Assembly (NCBI GenBank): GCA_003118195.1
Contig: BEXV01000001.1
Location: 227,322 to 274,092 of the forward strand
Length of the DNA stretch: 46,771 bases
Reading direction: 5' to 3'
Source: Hemicentrotus pulcherrimus
Taxonomy: Eukaryota > Echinodermata > Echinoidea > Camarodonta > Strongylocentrotidae
Positions 29,201-35,200 of the stretch are shown one piece after another; within the stretch, counting starts at the first letter, position 1; each line of letters opens with the position of its first letter. Under the pieces are notes generated by a model, which made no database searches, was not told the DNA's origin, and saw only the letters and a list, made by a program, of their open reading frames with translations. Position numbers and translations under genes: made by a program.

Positions 29201-32200
29201 ATACATTCCCAATGTCTTCCTCTTGTACCAAGTCTCATTTTGTGCATTGTCATGTATTTCTGAGCAGCTGCTGCTTTTCAATCTCTGTCTATATTTCTCT
29301 TTTTATTAAACTATTTTGTGTATTACATGTATTATACAATTTATGATTGTGTAAAGTAATGAAAATTAACCTATCACCATTATACATGAACAAACCAATC
29401 ACCCCATATTCACTAACAGACTCAAATCAATCCACTAGCCTAAGTTTCCAAGTAAAATTAACAGAGCACTAAATCAATGGAGTTTACCCTTAACTTTGTT
29501 GTTGATTGACAGGTATTAAGAAGCTTTGGGATCTAGTTCTGTCTTTCTTTGCTCCGTGGGTTGGACCAGCAGAGGCTGCTTTACCATCCAAGTAAGTTGA
29601 ACATGTATAGACAGGCTAGGGGTCATGATGCAAAATAGCTACAATGGATGGATAGAAGTATGAGCTCTCATAGTAGCCATCTCGTCATATTTGTATTAAA
29701 AAAATACCAAGAAAGCAGATTGCCAAAATTTTTTTGGAAAGGAAGGAACATTTACTAAAATGTTGTTAATCCAAATCAGTATTCTTCATTGTCAAAGTTT
29801 GGTTGTTATGATGATAATGATCAAATTTCATGATTAAAACTTTTCTTCACGTCATTTTCTAGCACCATTTCCTGATAATCTTATCCCTACAACAATAAAT
29901 AAAATTCCTAAGTACTGGTAAGAATTAGTAGATGACTGCATTGTGTCCACAATGTGTAATGTAAGATATTTGGATATATTTTGAAGGCCTGGCCAGTTTG
30001 AAGTTCTACCAGCCTGGTCAGAGGGAGACGTAGAAAGTGCCTTGGTTATGGTCACACTGTTTGCCGAGACAACCAGTTTCATGCAAGCTCTCTTCCATAG
30101 TAAGTCAAGAATGGTTTGTTGCATAAACTTAATACCATATATAATGAGATTGATGGACATGCAATGTTCGAGTGTTTCTATGGGATTTTTACCCAGGTAT
30201 ATTTAATGGTTAACCATCAACAGGTAAAGAATATATCGGGGCAAATAAACAATGTAAAAATAGTGTGTTTATGCAAACTCTTGTTGAATCAAACTATTTA
30301 TCTAATTATAAAAGATACTTTCAGGATCAGTATCTTCCATTGTCTTTAACTTTTGTGTGACTGTGTTTGACATGTACCTCTGAAAGAGATACAAAAAGAT
30401 TCAGAAAGTCAGCAGATCTATTTGCAAATAATCAGAAACTTATAGAAGCAAAACAAAATATCTTGTGTTTAGAATTTTATCACAGAGCAATCATGAGACC
30501 TCACAAGCTTTTATTGCTTGTTGTAGGTATCTCTAACTAAAACACTTATGCCAATTCCATTGAATAATTGATAAATTAGAGGATAACTTTTGATTTGTCT
30601 GTTTAGACTGCAGATGCCCAGCAGCCAGCGACTACCAATATCTTATCAATGTTCTGGTCCTACTACGTGCGCTCTTTGGCAAAGAAGGGAGTGAGAGAGG
30701 ACATCCTGTATGCCTATCACCGGGCCATGGCTGGTCTCCCTTGGGCGGAGTTCTATCCTGATGTGTACTGTATGGAATCCATGATCAAGGTTGGTTTGAC
30801 ATTTTCTCAAATGTGATACAATGGAACAATGTATGATGCTACAGAAAGTGTGTGTGTGTGTGTGTGTGTGTATGTTGTTCCATGTGTTTTGATTTTCTAT
30901 GGAGGGTTTTTTAATAATTTAGGACTACAAAATAAGATCATGATGTGGCCAAATCTTTTTTTTTACTGTGACAAACTAAGCATTCCTACATTAGAGATTT
31001 TTAATAAGATCGCATAGCATTGCATGCAATATACCTGTACTTTAGCTGTTCATACATGTACATTATACAACCTACATGTACATGTTAAATCATATGATAG
31101 ATTAGTTGTACTATAGCTACTACAATCTGATTTCAATTATTCTTACTAGATGTATGAGGCTGGTCTTGAGAGCTGTCTTCTCTTCTTAGCAACCATCTTC
31201 CATCGCATCCAATGGACCGGTATCCTGGAGTGTATCATCGCTAGGGGTGACCTGCAGACAGCTAATCAGTTCCTCTCAGCATTGCTAAGTATGCTCATCA
31301 TCTTTGGTAACTCTGTCCCCATCATGCAATCACAGGTTCGTAAGTGATGGAATAAATATTGAATCACATTCTTAAAGTTTCTCCTCATGATTTCAGGTGT
31401 GATATTTTTGTGGCTTGTTGTAAATTTATTATGAGCAGTGGTGATGGAGCATTTTTCCTAGGGGAGGGGGAGGGGGGAGCAAAGAAGGGCACTTTTCTTG
31501 AGACAGGTGCACTTCTGACTATTTCACGTGAGACACATAGATGTATACGCTCACTTCCATAGCCCCACACCTACCTATCTCTTTTTGTGATATTCCCAGG
31601 GAAGCAGTATAAAAGTGCTTGTTGCAGAAGCACATCAGTTTCCATGGTACTTGCTAGACGAGAGCTGCTATCATAGCGCCACCATGTGGCAGCTCAAGAA
31701 GAGTAATTCACGCTCTGTGTTGGAGGAGCTTGCAGCTGGTTCAATTCTTAGGTAAGTTGCAATGTCAATGGACATATTATAAAGAATGTACATGTATGTG
31801 TGGTTTTTTTTTTAAAGATGAGTTTAAAATGTTTAATACACAAAAAGATGGATGGTTGTAAATATGCAAGCATTTCTCACTTTACTGATTTAATATGAGG
31901 CGAGCCATTAATTGTTCTTGTAAAATGAAAAAAATTCACTTGCAAGATACCTTTCCCAATTTGTAAATTTTCCAGATTTTCAAAATGCTTTTTACTAGAA
32001 AACGATTATCAAAGTCGCATGGCTCTTTGTTTGTAAAATACAATTGCAAAACTTTCAAGTCAGGAAAAATATCTGGTTTTGCAGTTTTCATTCAAATATG
32101 AAATGGTTATTGAAACCAAGTAGCAGGAATTCTGTATATATTGATATGTTTGTATCTGTTTTTCGTTGTAGCTTGATGCGAGCAGTAGCTGGAGTTGGTA

Positions 32201-35200
32201 GCACAGAGTCACCAAACCCTCGCCTAGCATCCAAACAAGCTGCTTACATAGGATTAGTGGTTGGTCTCATGTGTCAATGCTCACAGAACAGAGAGGTCAG
32301 AGCTGAGCAGTTCACTACCCCACTGCATGGTCTACTCTATGATGTCACTCTCATATCATCATCAGGTATGTTAGAGTTGGAGAGAATGAGGAAGAAAGGG
32401 AGGGTTGAGGGCGGAATGGTCTAGGCTTGGAATGGGGCGAAGAGAACAGGGAGGTCAGAGCAGAACAGTTCTCTACCCCACTACATGGTCTACTTTATGA
32501 TGTCACTATCATATCATCATCAGAGCTCTGTTGCACAAAACTTACCATTGATGGTAAATTTGCCATCAATATTAACCACCATCATGGCTACATCACTCAA
32601 CAGCCATTCAAATCAAGATTTCCCTGCAAGTTACCATTAATTACCAGGTATGTTAGAGTTGAGGAGAATGAGGGAGAAAGGAGGGGGGGGGGTAAGGGTT
32701 GAGGGTGGGGTGGTCTAGGGTTGGGATGGGGTGAAGAGAACAGGGAGGTCATAGTTGAACAGTTTACTACCTCTACTGCATGGCCTACTCTATGATATCG
32801 CTATCATATCATCATGGGGTACAGTGTGTAAGAGAGGATGAGGGGGTCTCATGATGGAGAGATTGAAACAGAACAATCCATGAGTTTACTACACAGTTTG
32901 CATTTTGATCTTCTGCAGGGGGGGGGGGGNNNNNNNNNNNNNNNNNNNNGGGTAAAGTGGTTTAGGCATTTGGGATGGTCTTGTTTTTTCAATTCTCTAA
33001 GAATAGAGAATAAAGATTGTCATCATTCTAATGAATTAGCTCTCCTTGATTGCTCTTCAGCTGGTCCTAGTGTTGAATCATCGGCCCATCTATCATCTCT
33101 CCTCACCACCGTTCTATCTCTCCTCAACGGCTGCTCACCCATCACTGGTGCTCCAGAGTCCATTGTCAAAGGTCTTACAGCATGGCTAGCTACCTGTGCT
33201 AATAGTAACCTAGTACTGCAGATCATGTCAGTAGCATGTAACACACTAGCGTCTACCAAGCACATGGCTGTTATTATTGAGGCTTGCATCGATTCCTACT
33301 TTGCTACTGGTATGCTTATTTGCTTATTTCATACTCATCCATTTCTTTGCTTGAGAAAGTTTCAAGTTTCTTTGATGTATTAGTCATAATAATTTTATCA
33401 ACATACATGTTTAGTACATAATTACATGTGCAATATTTATTTGTGTGTAGAGAAAGTATTCTTTTTGAAAGTGAAGTTATGTGTCTCATCATGGTGTACA
33501 ACAAAGGATGCTCCTAATATATTTATAATAAACTTAAAATGAACCTGATAGAAGAGTAGGTTCAATCCATTCATGATAGAATCTCTGATTACCTCCTCCA
33601 TATTTTGATGTTGCAGAATCTACATGTAACTACATTTGATTGAATATAAATATTTCAATCTTATTTCTTTTACACAGTCAACCCCCCGCCCAACGATACC
33701 ACCCATGGTTGGGCGAGTGTAGTATCAGTTCTTCAGATCCCTCAGCTGTCTCATGATGAGTTCCTTGGTCAATGTCTAGAGGGCGGTGCATACCTGACTC
33801 TGTTTGCATACCTAGCACAGAAGCTACCTCAGTGCAGGAGTCTGGAGGAGGAGACAGCCATACATACCAAGCTAATAGACTGGTGCATCAACTGTAAACC
33901 AAGGTGAAAGAGATTACTCATCATTGGGAATAATTTACTAGATTAGATGAGGACAAATTGCACTGCTTATTGATGCATGTATGGATCATTATCATAAACA
34001 TATTTACACAATGTACATATTTACAAAATCTGTAGCTAATGTGAGAATATGTGTTTAGGCTCAATGTTTATGTATGACTAAAAAAATAATGCATATGAAC
34101 TGAATTAAAAAGAGCATTCAATGCTATACAAAAATATTGGTATCGTCCTAAAGGAGAAAATTTCATATCCGTGTAGCATGAATTTTGAGTGAGTATCGTT
34201 TTTAGTTACCGGTACAGTGTATTTAGGGCTTAAGATTTGAGTGATGACACTAAACCAGTCATTAGAGACCGTAATCTGATAAACTATCTCCATCTTTTCT
34301 GCTAGTCGTGAGAATGAGTACAAAGTGCTTCTTTGGTGGTACAAGGCTATGGAGCTGACTGTGAGGATGATCAACTTTGGAGCCCCTGAGAGTAACCTGT
34401 CTCGCTCTCTCAATAACCTAGCTCCTGCCATCATGGCCCTCGGGGAAGATAGAACGTCAGCAGGTATCCTAGGGGCATTGGGCTTCGGTAGACATTCACA
34501 ACTCTCATTCAGGTAAAAAGACAATCAGGATAATAGTATGATACTTTCTTAAGTGGCAGCCACCAAAAAAACTTAAATAGCGTACATTTGTGAATGTTTG
34601 GGCTAGGGGTAGCTTGTATTCTTTCTGAAATGGAAATAGTTATATGCACTATAAATTTCTGTTCCCAGTGAAATTTTTCCCAATTGAACAATGAAATGAA
34701 AATTGAAATGAGTGATTAATGCTCATTATTAATACATTGTGGCTTATATTTATATCTTTACATGAACTAAAAACAATCTATTGGGTATTATCTAGAATAA
34801 GAACTGTATCATTGTTATCCATGCTCATGACAGATCAAAGGCTGTAGAAAATTCAAACAATTGAGAATTATGAAAGCATTGTAGTTTCTTAAAAAATGTA
34901 TGAATGCAGTAGAAGTAGAGTGAGATTGTTTTTTATGAACAATTTACTTGTTGCTTTCCAGGTTTCGCCTAGCAGCAAGAAGTCTTGCAGTCTTCATCAT
35001 GGCTCAGCTACCAAAGGAAGGTATCCGCATGGTAGCAAATGCACCTGGAGCCCTGGTCTACCCCAGCACAACCCGCTCCACACGAGGCTCCAGCGGGAGC
35101 ATCCAGCAAGGAATGAAGCTCCTGGACAGTGCCCTGGAGAACAGGAGCTACATGGATTTGAAGGCCATCACAGAGTATGTGAGGAGGTTCATTCTAGACG

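Noticed and set aside
32427..32702. Separate 91-codon ORF on the plus strand
   Set aside because: It is the second copy of the exon 40 tail plus a mobile insert, without its own acceptor or homologous partner; described as a repeat instead.
34105..34524. 139-codon minus-strand ORF overlapping EPG5 exon 43
   Set aside because: It is the antisense shadow of a conserved coding exon plus intron, with no recognisable domain.
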